DNA from: Leifsonia psychrotolerans
Lineage (GTDB): Bacteria; Actinomycetota; Actinomycetes; Actinomycetales; Microbacteriaceae
DNA length: 64,000 nt
Assembly: GCF_013410665.1 (NCBI RefSeq)
Contig: NZ_JACCFM010000001.1
Span: forward strand, 2,790,001-2,854,000
Direction of reading: 5' to 3'
How positions within the stretch are numbered: position 1 is the first letter of the stretch; every line of letters starts with the position of its first letter. The position numbers and the translations under genes are program-made. The notes beneath the pieces are model-generated. The model made no database searches, was not told the DNA's origin, and was given only the letters and a program-made list of their open reading frames with translations. Positions 1 through 8,275 of this stretch are shown here, piece by piece.

Positions 1-11
1 GGGGTACGCGC

Positions 12-344
12 ATGAACGAGCGAGTGCTCGACGGCTACGCCTGCACCGAGTGCCACGCTGAGCCCGAGCGCATGGTGCCGGCCGGATTCGGTGAGCGCGG
101 CCAGCTGTTCCGCTGCGCCGACGGATGCGGCCCGAGGATCGAGTGCAAGCTCTGCGCTGCTACCTTCGAGGGCGACCGCACCGAGGCCCGGCGGGCACAC
201 TGGGAGCCGTTCTCGACCAGCACGCAGCACGACCTCGACCACGGCCCGATGGTCTGCACCGACTGCATCGGGCATCTGCTCGAAGGACTGCTCGACGCCA
301 TGCGCAAAGCACCGGCGTCCGCTTGGACGGGGGCGCACCTATGA
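12..344 (+). CDS. small CxxC-rich phage protein, unknown function
   Basis: This 110-residue protein has several cysteine pairs (CTEC near residue 11, a CGP/CKLC stretch near 39-48, and CTDC near 82), which suggests zinc-ribbon-like metal binding. I do not recognise a family. Its stop overlaps the next gene's start by ATGA (341-344), so the two are probably translated together. It lies between the unseen left attachment site and the integrase. In the excised circular phage it would therefore lie downstream of the repressor and upstream of the integrase on the same strand. The start is the first ATG in the window in this frame, and a longer protein beginning left of base 1 cannot be excluded. 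Confidence 0.6.
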   Translation: MNERVLDGYACTECHAEPERMVPAGFGERGQLFRCADGCGPRIECKLCAATFEGDRTEARRAHWEPFSTSTQHDLDHGPMVCTDCIGHLLEGLLDAMRKAPASAWTGAHL

Positions 345-766
345 GCATGATGACTGGCTGGTGGCGTTCAACCGTAGATCGCCACGAGGAGGCCGCTGCG
401 CGCGGCGAGCACGACGAGCATTGCGAATGGCGAAGCGTTGAACTGGACGGCATCACTGTCGGAGTGTTCGGGCTGTGTCACTGCTCGAAGCGCCGACGCG
501 AAGCGAAGGGGTTCGGCGAGCTGCCCACCGATGATCTCTATTTCCCACCGCCATCGTGCACCCGCTGTGACGAAGATCTCCACTTCGACGAGGGGTGGTA
601 CTGCGAGACGTGCTGCGTGCGGTGGAGCGAACGCGGTGACGAGCCCGAGTTCACAGACACATACGGCGACGATCTCGCTGCGGAGAGCGCAGCTTGGGAG
701 GCGGCGGCTACAGCTAGGCATAGCGCCACCCGTTCCGAGACCCCCAACCACGAGATTGGGGACTAG
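341..766 (+). CDS. zinc-finger-like phage protein, unknown function
   Basis: The 141-residue product has a CTRC ... YCETCC cluster near residues 75-95, the usual layout of a four-cysteine zinc ribbon, followed by an acidic and alanine-rich tail. The ATG at 341 is chosen because it overlaps the previous stop (ATGA). An upstream in-frame ATG at 125 would read through the preceding gene. The stop is 5 bp before the integrase start, so the three plus-strand genes look like one transcription unit. Family unknown; a small DNA- or protein-binding regulator is one possibility, but nothing in the sequence proves it. Confidence 0.6.
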   Translation: MSMMTGWWRSTVDRHEEAAARGEHDEHCEWRSVELDGITVGVFGLCHCSKRRREAKGFGELPTDDLYFPPPSCTRCDEDLHFDEGWYCETCCVRWSERGDEPEFTDTYGDDLAAESAAWEAAATARHSATRSETPNHEIGD

Positions 767-771
767 CGCCC

Positions 772-1620
772 ATGCCTCGGGGGGTTCAGGCAAAACCATA
801 CGGTTATCAGATGTTCTCTGATGATTGGGCGAAAGCCATTGATGACTATCTCGACGTGCAGCGCGCCGGAGGGTCGCCGAGCACCACGCTCGGCTCACGC
901 CGGCAGCACCTACAACACCTCGCCCGGCGCGTCGACGCCGCCGGGCCGTGGGCGGTCACCGCTGACCAGCTCGTGCAGTACGCGTCGAAACAAGTCTGGA
1001 TGCCCGAGACCCGGCGAGGCCGACGGTCGTCGTTTCGGAGCTTCTACGGGTGGGCGGTGGCGGTGGGCAGGGTCGACGAAAATATCTCGCTTGCTCTGCC
1101 CCGAGTGAAGGCTCAGCAGGGCAAGGCCCGCCCGATCCCGGATCGGCTCTACAAGGCCGCACTCGCGTTCGCTGACGACCGCGTGAGCTTAATCCTGCGG
1201 CTCGCGCACGACGCGGGCCTGCGCCGTGGTGAGATCGCGGTAATCCATACCCACGACGTGTTTGAAGACCTCGACGGCTGGTCCCTGCTCGTGCACGGCA
1301 AGGGCGGCAAAGAACGCTACGTGCCTCTGACGAACCGCCTAGCCCTCGACCTGCGCACGCTACCGATTGGGTGGGCGTTCCCCGGCGACGAGGCCGGACA
1401 CCTCTCGGCACGATGGGTCGGCAAGCTCGCCACGAAAGCTCTGCCGGAGCCGTGGACGATCCACACGCTGCGGCACAGCTTCGCCTCGCGCACGTACGTC
1501 GAGAGTGACCTGTTCGTTGTGCAGGAGCTACTGGGGCACGCTTCACCCGCGACGACACGCATCTACGTGAAGGTGCCCAACGCCGCCCTACGGCGCGCTG
1601 TCCTCGCTGCCGCCTCCTGA
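772..1620 (+). CDS. int: phage tyrosine recombinase (integrase)
   Basis: The 282-residue protein catalyses site-specific integration and excision between attP and the tRNA-Arg attB. The N-terminal SAM-like core-binding region spans about residues 15-110 and the catalytic domain about 120-282. Visible catalytic residues are Arg151 (in GLRRGE), Lys177 or Lys180 (GKGGKER), His231-Arg234-His235 (HTLRH), His256 (GHAS) and the nucleophile Tyr265 (TRIYVK). Length is typical of short actinophage integrases that lack an arm-binding extension. It starts 5 bp after the preceding gene and its 3' end overlaps the holin gene tail-to-tail by 33 bp. The C-terminus reads AVLAAAS, which resembles but does not match an ssrA-like LAA degradation signal. 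Confidence 0.95.
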   Translation: MPRGVQAKPYGYQMFSDDWAKAIDDYLDVQRAGGSPSTTLGSRRQHLQHLARRVDAAGPWAVTADQLVQYASKQVWMPETRRGRRSSFRSFYGWAVAVGRVDENISLALPRVKAQQGKARPIPDRLYKAALAFADDRVSLILRLAHDAGLRRGEIAVIHTHDVFEDLDGWSLLVHGKGGKERYVPLTNRLALDLRTLPIGWAFPGDEAGHLSARWVGKLATKALPEPWTIHTLRHSFASRTYVESDLFVVQELLGHASPATTRIYVKVPNAALRRAVLAAAS

Positions 1621-1794
1621 CATGGTCGACGTGTTCGCGGTCGGCATCACGTTCAGCACGACCGCGCCGAGCCCCGCCCACATGGCGACCTCGTTCGCGC
1701 TCATGAAGCCGTAGAACGCGACGACGGCTCCCGCTGCGATCAGCACCCGGTACAGGTACGCGCGGGCCTTCTGGCTGGGCATCTTGGGTTTCAT
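1588..1794 (-). CDS. putative holin
   Basis: The 68-residue protein has two hydrophobic segments (about residues 16-32 and 38-50) separated by a short turn, and a polar C-terminus; this is a class II holin layout. It is the last gene of the lysis cassette, after the endolysin and another small membrane protein. The start at 1794 is chosen because its ATG overlaps the upstream stop (ATGA, 1791-1794). A longer in-frame start at 1878 would run through the upstream gene. Role: a membrane pore that times lysis (family knowledge). Identification rests on topology and position only. Confidence 0.7.
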   Translation of the reverse strand: MKPKMPSQKARAYLYRVLIAAGAVVAFYGFMSANEVAMWAGLGAVVLNVMPTANTSTMSGGGSEDSAP

Positions 1795-2018
1795 GTGAGC
1801 AGTCCTTCCGGTGGTGGTGGTGGCGGGGCCGGTTTGCCCCGGTAGATGTGATTGATCAGGTCTTGGATGTAGAGCCATTGGGCGCGGTTGGTGGCCTCTA
1901 ATTCCTCGACGCGTGCTTCAAGCTCACGGATGCGCTTGCTGCGGCCGCTGAGCCACGCGCCGACGGCGGCGACGACGGCGAGGATCATCGCGAGGACCCC
2001 GTCGAGGCGCTCGCTCAT
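1791..2018 (-). CDS. small phage membrane protein with coiled coil, lysis cassette
   Basis: The product is 75 residues: one N-terminal transmembrane segment (about 7-24), then a heptad-like charged helix (about 28-55) and a proline-rich end. The start at 2018 overlaps the endolysin stop (ATGA) and the stop overlaps the holin start. Proteins of this shape often follow endolysin genes in actinophages and are called lysis-associated membrane proteins or second holins. The exact role is unknown. Confidence 0.65.
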   Translation of the reverse strand: MSERLDGVLAMILAVVAAVGAWLSGRSKRIRELEARVEELEATNRAQWLYIQDLINHIYRGKPAPPPPPPEGLLT

Positions 2019-2698
2019 GAGGCCGGCGGGCCCGGCTTCGGCGCGGTGGGCATGACGGGGTGGCCATTCCACGACGGGATGAGCTTCGTGATGAGGTCGC
2101 CGAGCATCTTGCGTAGGCCGGCCTTCGGGTCGGTGAGCGCCCACACGACCACGTCAAGCTTCTTGTGTACGGCCCCGCCGGTGCCGTCGTGCAGCGCGTT
2201 CAGTTGAGGCCGGACGCGTTCGCTGAGCATCCAGTGAACCTCGGCCAGCATCTTCTCTTGTACGGGTGTCATATCGTCCTCCAATGGGGTCGTGCCAGCG
2301 CCCGCGGTCGCGGATCTGGCGAGGGTTTCGGTGCCGTGTCGGAGCGACCAGCCCCGGTACTCGGGCAGCTTGTAGTCAAGGAAATGGATCAGGCCGAGCG
2401 CAGTGCCGAGACTCGACACTCTTGACGACGCCATGAGCAGCGTGCCGCCGCCGAGGTCGAACGCGACATGGCCGTCGCCGCCGACGCCCGACCAGTAGTG
2501 CAGAGCGCCGCGTGGGGCCGTCGTCCAATCGGGGTTGAGCCACCCGGACGCGTCCCCGGCAAGCTGCGCCGAGGCGAACGACCGGGTGAAGCCACCGGCA
2601 CGCCAGATCAGCGACTCGCACCAGCCCGCCCATGACTTCCCGTCCCGGGTCGGGTGGGCTCGGGCGTAGTCGAGGGCCTGGTCGATGGTGTTCGTCAT
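2015..2698 (-). CDS. putative endolysin (CHAP/NlpC-P60-like amidase)
   Basis: The 227-residue protein has an N-terminal half with the landmarks of a papain-fold peptidoglycan amidase: a catalytic Cys in GWCESL (about residue 26) and a His in GDGHVAF (about residue 74). The C-terminal half (about 125-210) is an amphipathic helical region of unknown function and may be the wall-targeting part. The ATG at 2698 is preceded at 6 bp by GAAGG, a good ribosome site. The in-frame ATG at 2704 overlaps the previous stop but has no spacing from that site. It is followed by two membrane proteins in overlapping frames, a classic lysis cassette. The fold call rests on two motifs and context. Confidence 0.7.
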   Translation of the reverse strand: MTNTIDQALDYARAHPTRDGKSWAGWCESLIWRAGGFTRSFASAQLAGDASGWLNPDWTTAPRGALHYWSGVGGDGHVAFDLGGGTLLMASSRVSSLGTALGLIHFLDYKLPEYRGWSLRHGTETLARSATAGAGTTPLEDDMTPVQEKMLAEVHWMLSERVRPQLNALHDGTGGAVHKKLDVVVWALTDPKAGLRKMLGDLITKLIPSWNGHPVMPTAPKPGPPAS

Positions 2699-2700
2699 GG

Positions 2701-3768
2701 TCATCCTTCGGTTGTCGCGGTGACGGTCATAACGCCGGTGTGAAAGCTCCACTCGACGGTGCGGATCGTGTACGTCTGCGGGCGTGTGACCCCGTCGATG
2801 CTGAGTTTGAGGGCGTAGCCGGGATAGCAGTACAGGTCGATCTGGGCGGTGAGAGTAAGGGTGCGGCCGCGCTGCTTCGCCCGGGCGACTTGCTTGTCGG
2901 CGAGGTTCGCAGCCGGGGCCGGGCGCGGCTCGGTCGTGACGATGCCGCGGGTATGTGACCCCGAGCCGGATCGTTGCAGCTCGGTCACTTGTGCGCCGGC
3001 GGCGTTGGTGTAGGTGAACTTGACCAGCACACCGTCCGCCCAATCGCCGCGCCGGGAGCGTGTCTCCCGGGCGGAGAAGAGCTGACCGTTTTCGCCGTCG
3101 GAGAATGTCTTACTACCGATGATCCCGGGCCCCGGGGACGAGGACCGTTTGCTCGTGATGAACGACCCGTATTCGTCGCCGTAGAGTCGGCAATCGATCG
3201 CGGCTAGTTCCGCCTCGCACAGTTGCGCTGCGGTGTCTCCGGGACGCCATTGCCGACGCTCGCCCGCCGGCAGCGCGGTCGAGGACACAATCGCATCAGT
3301 GACGGCCAGAACCTGCCCGGTGTCGGCAACGGCATACTGTGCCAGCGCAAAGACGGTCGTGGCACCGGTGTCGAGGGCTGCGGTCGCAAGGCGACGCTTG
3401 GACTCCAGGAGCACCTCGCCGGATGAGGCGGTGATCGTGACCCGGCCCGACAGAATGTTCTCTTCGACGTCGGTGATCCAGGCTTTCCCATTCAGGGTGC
3501 TCTCACTACCCGCACGCGGGAATGAGTCGGTGAGCACGGTCCCCGTGGCGGTATCGGTGATTGTTTGGCGCGTCTTGAAGACGAAGAACGGGGCCGGTGC
3601 GCGGCGCGGGTCAAGGGCGGCGTAGAGGGTCGCGCCGGGGTGCTCAATCACGACCGTGTATGTGAGGTACGGCACCCGATCCATATCAAGCGATGGCGTG
3701 AACTCCAACACGGCAAGCGAGGCTCCCTCGAACTTGACCGCGTGTGTGAACTCTTCGACGCGGGTCAC
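2701..3768 (-). CDS. minor tail protein
   Basis: The 355-residue protein is beta-rich and lies directly downstream of the other minor tail gene and upstream of the lysin, the usual place for tail-tip proteins in actinobacterial siphoviruses. The start at 3768 overlaps the upstream stop (ATGA). No enzymatic motif is visible. The sequence alternates Thr/Val-rich strands with Gly/Ser loops, and an internal region near residues 195-240 is rich in Ser, Gly and Arg. It is probably part of the tail tip or receptor-binding apparatus; the assignment is by position. Confidence 0.7.
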   Translation of the reverse strand: MTRVEEFTHAVKFEGASLAVLEFTPSLDMDRVPYLTYTVVIEHPGATLYAALDPRRAPAPFFVFKTRQTITDTATGTVLTDSFPRAGSESTLNGKAWITDVEENILSGRVTITASSGEVLLESKRRLATAALDTGATTVFALAQYAVADTGQVLAVTDAIVSSTALPAGERRQWRPGDTAAQLCEAELAAIDCRLYGDEYGSFITSKRSSSPGPGIIGSKTFSDGENGQLFSARETRSRRGDWADGVLVKFTYTNAAGAQVTELQRSGSGSHTRGIVTTEPRPAPAANLADKQVARAKQRGRTLTLTAQIDLYCYPGYALKLSIDGVTRPQTYTIRTVEWSFHTGVMTVTATTEG

Positions 3769-4739
3769 GAGGTCACCTCCCGGAACGGAACACGTACAAG
3801 CCAGAGCCGCCGCGTCTCGTCCTCCAGCTCGATCTCCAGGTCACCGTCGGCGACGACCAAGCGCATTCCTGCGAGCGGCTGACTCGTGTCGAGGAAGTCG
3901 AACGCGGCGAGCTGAGCGAACAATGTGACGGCCGCGTGAGCGGATGCCGCATCCGGGTAGAGCAGCTCCAGCGCACCCTTGCGGAGGGTTAGCGGTAGGA
4001 GCGTGACGGCGGGCGACGACGCGTTCAACCGGTCGTGCACGATCGTGCGTGCCCCCCGGGCCGCGGTGTACCCGGTCGCGAAGATCGGTGCCGTGATGTC
4101 GGCGTCGGCGTACTTGGAGAAGATGCTTTCGCTGGCGTGAGGGGAACCCTTCCACGTGTACAGCTCGCCAGCGTCTCCGTCAAAATACGTTCCGGCTGTC
4201 GGCGACTCCTCGACCATCACAGCATCAACATCAAGCGAGACGCCTGACTTGTACCACTGCGACGGGGTGCTGAACGCCACGACGGCGCGTGCAGTCACCG
4301 CGCCGACTGGCACAACGGCACCCTCGCTCGCACGGAGTTCCCACGTAGCCGACGTAATCGGGGTTGCCATGCCCGCCGCCGTACTCAGCAGCGCGTCCCC
4401 CGAATCACGAAACTCGATGTCTAGACGCACAGAGGCGGGAAGGGCCAGCGCGGAGCCAACCCGAACCCGTGCGCTGACGCTGATCGTGCGACCCGGCTTA
4501 GGTGTGAACGCTGAATAGATCGTGACGGGTGAGGCCGTTGGTGCGGCAGTCAAAGTGACCCGGTACACGGATGCGCCGACGTACGCCGAAGCGGAGGCAG
4601 TCTTACCGGCGAGCGGCGCGGCACCACCGGCGACACTATGACCCCACCCGAATGCATCACCCTCCACCGATGGATCGGGGCAGAGGTTCGTGCGGAGCGT
4701 GACCTTCCGGCGAGGTACCCGGGTGAGCGTGGTGGCCAT
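3765..4739 (-). CDS. minor tail protein with carbohydrate-binding-like domain
   Basis: The 324-residue protein has an N-terminal part (about 17-190) that begins NLCPDPSVEG and continues with an FGW-containing strand, and later contains AGTYFDGD. This pattern is common in CBM4/9-like galactose-binding folds of phage tail fibres. The C-terminal 130 residues resemble a structural tail-tip domain. The start codon overlaps the tape measure stop (TAATG). It is probably a distal-tail or receptor-binding component that touches the cell-wall glycan; the ligand is unknown. Confidence 0.72.
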   Translation of the reverse strand: MATTLTRVPRRKVTLRTNLCPDPSVEGDAFGWGHSVAGGAAPLAGKTASASAYVGASVYRVTLTAAPTASPVTIYSAFTPKPGRTISVSARVRVGSALALPASVRLDIEFRDSGDALLSTAAGMATPITSATWELRASEGAVVPVGAVTARAVVAFSTPSQWYKSGVSLDVDAVMVEESPTAGTYFDGDAGELYTWKGSPHASESIFSKYADADITAPIFATGYTAARGARTIVHDRLNASSPAVTLLPLTLRKGALELLYPDAASAHAAVTLFAQLAAFDFLDTSQPLAGMRLVVADGDLEIELEDETRRLWLVRVPFREVTS

Positions 4740-6304
4740 TAGGTGATCTTCCTTCCGTTGGTGTCGACGATCGTGGCCACGATTCGCACCTGGCGTTCCT
4801 CGACGAACTTGTCGAGCTGCCTATCGGCGGCGGTCGTGTCGAGCTTCGCGGTGATCGTCGTCGTGCGCGGCTTCGCGGCGACCTGGTCGAGCTGCTTGTC
4901 GGCGGCCGTCGTGTCCGCTTTCGCTTCGACCTTCGTGCTGCGTGTCTTCTTCTCCTGCTCGGTCAGCTTCTCCTCGGCCTTCGCAGTCTCGGGAGTCACG
5001 GTGAGCGTCGCGGTGAGGTCTGCGCCGTCGAGGATGTCCTGACCACCACCGACCGCGTTACGGATCGTGTCGACGTACTGCTGGCCGAGGCCGGAATCGA
5101 TGATGCTTTGCAGCATCGGCGCGAAGTCCACGCCCTGATCGACGAGCGCCTGCACCTCTTCCGTCGACAGGCCGAAGTCGGTAGCCATCTTCTGAACATT
5201 CGTGTTGAACGACGAGGTGGCGGCAATGCGTGCGTTGATGCCGTCGATGTAGCGCTGCGGCTCAAGCGCTTTAGTCTCTTCGTTGACGAAGTCGCCGTAA
5301 GCTCCGACCGCGTCATCGATCGCCGACTGATAGTTCTCGACGGCGGCAGCTTTCAATTCAAGCTCGCGGCCGCCGGCCTTCGCATAGTTCTCTTCGGCCT
5401 CGGCCGCTTCTTTCGCGACGCTGATCGACTGGCCGAGGTAGCCCATATAGGTGCGCTGCGCATCGGCCTGCTTCATGAGCTGCGAGTAACGTTTCCCCCC
5501 GGCATTCGTCGTCGTATCCTGCGCGTCGGCCTCGTCCTCGAGCTGCTTGCGGTATCGATCGCCTTCTCGCCACAGGTCTTTTAGTCCCTTGGCATTTCCG
5601 GAGTATGCCTGGGCAAGGTCTTTGAAGCTCGACCCGGAATCCTTCGCGGTCTTGGCCAGCTTGGCAAGGTTGATGCCGTCCGACTCGGTGGCAAGGTCTT
5701 GCAACTTCCCGATGAGGAAGTCCATCGAGGCCACACCGAGATCACCGGTGGTGATGTACTCGGATGCAAGGTCACGCGTGCGCTCCTTGACCTCCTCGGT
5801 GGCTGTCGCCGCGTCACCCATCGCGGCCATGATTAGACCGATTCCGAGCGCACCGGCCGCTCCGAGCGCCATTCCCATCGGACCCATGTCCGAGACGATC
5901 CCGCCGAGCGTGCCCTGGATGCCGTCCGCGAATCCCTGAGCCGAGCCGTCGAACGACGACAGCGTCTCTGACAGGTTCGCCTTTGCTTCGTCGCCGAGCG
6001 TCTCCAGGTCGCGGGAGGCGGCCGACGTGGCATCTTTCGTATTTCGTTTGAGTGCACCGCCGCCCTTCTCCGAACCAGCGGCCATTGCCTTGCCAAGCTC
6101 GGACTGTTCCTTCTTGAAATCGGAGGTCTCTTCGCTGGCTTTCTCAAATGCTTTTTCGAGCTTCTTTCCCGCTTTGTCGCCGTCCTTGGCTACGTCGTCG
6201 AGGGCATCCGATGCGCCTTCTAGCGGCTCGATGACACCCTTCTTGACTCCGGAGGTGAACTCGCGGGTATCGGACGCAATGCCGATGCTGATGCCCTTGG
6301 CCAT
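4739..6304 (-). CDS. tail tape measure protein
   Basis: The 521-residue protein has charged coiled-coil segments at the N-terminus (about 25-110), a Gly/Ala/Met-rich hydrophobic stretch (about 135-165) typical of membrane-interacting tape measures, further helical regions, and a C-terminal pair of related repeats around the motif DTTAADKQLD (about residues 463-500). It lies just before the minor tail genes. At about 0.15 nm per residue a tail near 80 nm would be expected (inference). It is short for an actinophage tape measure, in line with the compact genome. Confidence 0.92.
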   Translation of the reverse strand: MAKGISIGIASDTREFTSGVKKGVIEPLEGASDALDDVAKDGDKAGKKLEKAFEKASEETSDFKKEQSELGKAMAAGSEKGGGALKRNTKDATSAASRDLETLGDEAKANLSETLSSFDGSAQGFADGIQGTLGGIVSDMGPMGMALGAAGALGIGLIMAAMGDAATATEEVKERTRDLASEYITTGDLGVASMDFLIGKLQDLATESDGINLAKLAKTAKDSGSSFKDLAQAYSGNAKGLKDLWREGDRYRKQLEDEADAQDTTTNAGGKRYSQLMKQADAQRTYMGYLGQSISVAKEAAEAEENYAKAGGRELELKAAAVENYQSAIDDAVGAYGDFVNEETKALEPQRYIDGINARIAATSSFNTNVQKMATDFGLSTEEVQALVDQGVDFAPMLQSIIDSGLGQQYVDTIRNAVGGGQDILDGADLTATLTVTPETAKAEEKLTEQEKKTRSTKVEAKADTTAADKQLDQVAAKPRTTTITAKLDTTAADRQLDKFVEERQVRIVATIVDTNGRKIT

Positions 6305-6306
6305 GC

Positions 6307-6816
6307 CTATCTCTTCTCAATCAGTTCATAGAACGTGCGCACCGTGGTCTGAACCCAAAGCGACGCGAGCCGGGGGATGATGTTCGCTACGGCGGGCATG
6401 ACTACATAGCCGGCTTTATTGCGGGGCCGAAGCTGCGACTGTGTCCGGCGGGTTACCTTGAACTTCTTGCCCTTGGAGCTCGTAGCTGTATAGGTGGTCT
6501 TCTTCGATTGGTCGGCACCGAACTCGGCACCGCCGACGATCTCCGAGGGCTTGAGCCCGCCGGACAACGACTTGCCGATGTGCGCCGACTTGAGCGTCAC
6601 GTTCTGGTCGGACACGGCGACGCGGGCGGTCGCTGCGAGCACCCGCTGTTCGAGCGGAGTGGATGCCCGCGAGGCGATCGCTTCCTTCCACTCCGGCTCG
6701 ATCATCGCCTTCGTGACCTGGCGTATCTGCTTCGCCAGCTCCCGGTCCAGCCCCTTCATCAGCAGGATGACGCCCTGCAACTCCTTCGAGTTGAAGACAC
6801 TGATTCGGGAGCTCAT
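6307..6816 (-). CDS. tail-completion or connector protein, HK97 gp10-like
   Basis: The 169-residue basic protein lies between the major tail gene and the tape measure. Its pattern (an early amphipathic helix, VGGAEFGADQ in the middle, and a C-terminal VMPAVANIIPRLASLW stretch) resembles HK97 gp10-type connector or tail-completion proteins. The start at 6816 (MSSRIS) is chosen because the upstream in-frame extension overlaps the major tail gene. No separate frameshifted tail-assembly chaperone pair is visible at this usual location, so either this gene has that job or the phage lacks it. Confidence 0.6.
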   Translation of the reverse strand: MSSRISVFNSKELQGVILLMKGLDRELAKQIRQVTKAMIEPEWKEAIASRASTPLEQRVLAATARVAVSDQNVTLKSAHIGKSLSGGLKPSEIVGGAEFGADQSKKTTYTATSSKGKKFKVTRRTQSQLRPRNKAGYVVMPAVANIIPRLASLWVQTTVRTFYELIEKR

Positions 6817-6823
6817 GGCCGGG

Positions 6824-7243
6824 TTACGGGGTGACTGCGCCGGCGGTGTATACCGGCTTGCCCTGCACGCCCAGCGACACGGTGGCGGTGCCGAACTCGT
6901 CGATCGCCCCGCCGATCGCACCGGGCGTGATGATCACTGTCACGGTGAACTTCGGGCCGGAGCCCAGCGGCGAGAACTCGACCTCCTTGGTCGCACCCTC
7001 GTTGTTGAGAAGGTAGATGCTAAGCGAGTTGGGGGTCTCCCAATCCTGCGCGTAGGCGAGGTCGGCCACCCATGTTGGGGTGGTGGCGTCGGTGAATACG
7101 GCGGCCGGCGTTCCGCCCTTCCACGTCTGGATCGACGACGACGGGGTGAGAGCGACCGACGACACGTGCGCCTCGTAGGAGTCGGCTCCGATCTTGAGCA
7201 GGTAGTTCTTGAAGACGCGAGGCTTCACGGCGATAGCGGGCAT
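6824..7243 (-). CDS. major tail (tube) protein
   Basis: The 139-residue, beta-rich protein polymerises into the tail tube. Evidence is its size, its low charge, its position after the head-tail connector genes and before the tape measure, and a very good ribosome site (AAGGAG, 6 bp before the ATG at 7243), as expected for an abundant structural protein. In this gene chain it is one of the few with a free-standing Shine-Dalgarno sequence rather than an overlapping start. Confidence 0.78.
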   Translation of the reverse strand: MPAIAVKPRVFKNYLLKIGADSYEAHVSSVALTPSSSIQTWKGGTPAAVFTDATTPTWVADLAYAQDWETPNSLSIYLLNNEGATKEVEFSPLGSGPKFTVTVIITPGAIGGAIDEFGTATVSLGVQGKPVYTAGAVTP

Positions 7244-7245
7244 GA

Positions 7246-7620
7246 TTACTCCTTGATTGGGTCGGGGGTGGAAGTGAGAGTGAGGGTGATGTCGTACGCG
7301 AGGCTGTCGCCGTCGAGTACTTTCGCGGCACTCGACCACGGAATTCCGGCCCGGTCGAGTGCGTGGATCAGCATGTTTACCTGGTCGTCGAGCTCGTCCT
7401 CCGCTCGAGCAGGATCAGTCAGTGCCGACGTGATCGTGACGATGAACTCGATGTCGTGCGCGCCTTGCGGGGCGGCCGGCGTGCGGACGATGCGCAGCTG
7501 CTTGAGCGTCACTTTCGTCACGGTCAGCACGTCCGTTGTCGTCTGGTGCTCGACGATCTTCCATGTGCGCGGCAGCAGCGGCTTCAGCAGCGCGGCGAGG
7601 TCCTTGCGCGGGGCGGTCAT
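7246..7620 (-). CDS. tail terminator / head-tail connector protein
   Basis: The 124-residue protein directly precedes the major tail gene, where tail terminator proteins are normally encoded. It has alternating helical and beta regions (an early LLKPLLP helix and later strands ending LTLTSTPD). The start at 7620 overlaps the upstream stop (TGATG). The in-frame extension to 8058 is a shadow of the upstream connector gene. The role is assigned by order. Confidence 0.65.
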   Translation of the reverse strand: MTAPRKDLAALLKPLLPRTWKIVEHQTTTDVLTVTKVTLKQLRIVRTPAAPQGAHDIEFIVTITSALTDPARAEDELDDQVNMLIHALDRAGIPWSSAAKVLDGDSLAYDITLTLTSTPDPIKE

Positions 7621-8240
7621 CAGGCGATCACCGGCCGGGGGTTCTGCGGGCGCAGCACCTGTTTGATCATCCAGTCCAGCGGGAACGGGCGCAGAACGAA
7701 GGTGTCGTCGCCCATGCCGCCGGAGGCCGGGTCGACCTTCCCCGCGTTCCACAGGTTGCGGGCCTGCATGATCTGCGCGCGGAGGTAGCTCAGCGGCGGC
7801 CGCTGCCCCGTAGCGAGGGCGGGCGCGTACGCGCACACCTGCTGTCGTGCCGACCACAGAAGCTCGTACAGCCAGGCGTCGTAGCCGGGTGCGTCCCGCC
7901 AGTCGTCGCGGGCGGTGTCGAGGGTGTGCCACCCGTCCTCGACATCGACGACGAGGCGCACGGCGGGGATACGCTCGCGCACGTTGGTGGTCGTGTGGGT
8001 TGCGGTCAGGCGTAGCGCGTAGATGCCGGCTACGTCGAACGGGCTGGACCCGGGCCACTCGATGACGATGGTCTCGCCGCTGATGCTGCCGAGGAACCCG
8101 GGCGTAACCACGGGCACCCCGGCAGGGTCGAACAGTTGCGCGTCGATCTCGTTGAACGGGGTGAGATCGATGGGTTCCTCATTGCGGGCAGGCTCGATCA
8201 CGAGATCCTGCGCGGGAACATCCCCGACGTAGTAGCCCAT
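7620..8240 (-). CDS. head-tail adaptor protein
   Basis: The 206-residue protein is encoded next after the capsid gene. An N-terminal beta-rich, Ig-like half (about 1-105) is followed by a helical half with the motif LRAQIMQARNLWN (about 154-166), typical of gp6-like DNA-packaging connectors. A fusion of a beta domain to an adaptor domain would fit the streamlined genome. The start at 8240 has a purine-rich AAAGGCAGG sequence upstream. Function by order and weak motif. Confidence 0.66.
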   Translation of the reverse strand: MGYYVGDVPAQDLVIEPARNEEPIDLTPFNEIDAQLFDPAGVPVVTPGFLGSISGETIVIEWPGSSPFDVAGIYALRLTATHTTTNVRERIPAVRLVVDVEDGWHTLDTARDDWRDAPGYDAWLYELLWSARQQVCAYAPALATGQRPPLSYLRAQIMQARNLWNAGKVDPASGGMGDDTFVLRPFPLDWMIKQVLRPQNPRPVIA

Positions 8241-8275
8241 GTCGAACCTGCCTTTCGTGAGTGGGTGGGTGGTGG

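Noticed and set aside
1-772. Left prophage attachment site within the window
   Set aside because: No sequence similar to the tRNA-Arg 3' end was found before the integrase.
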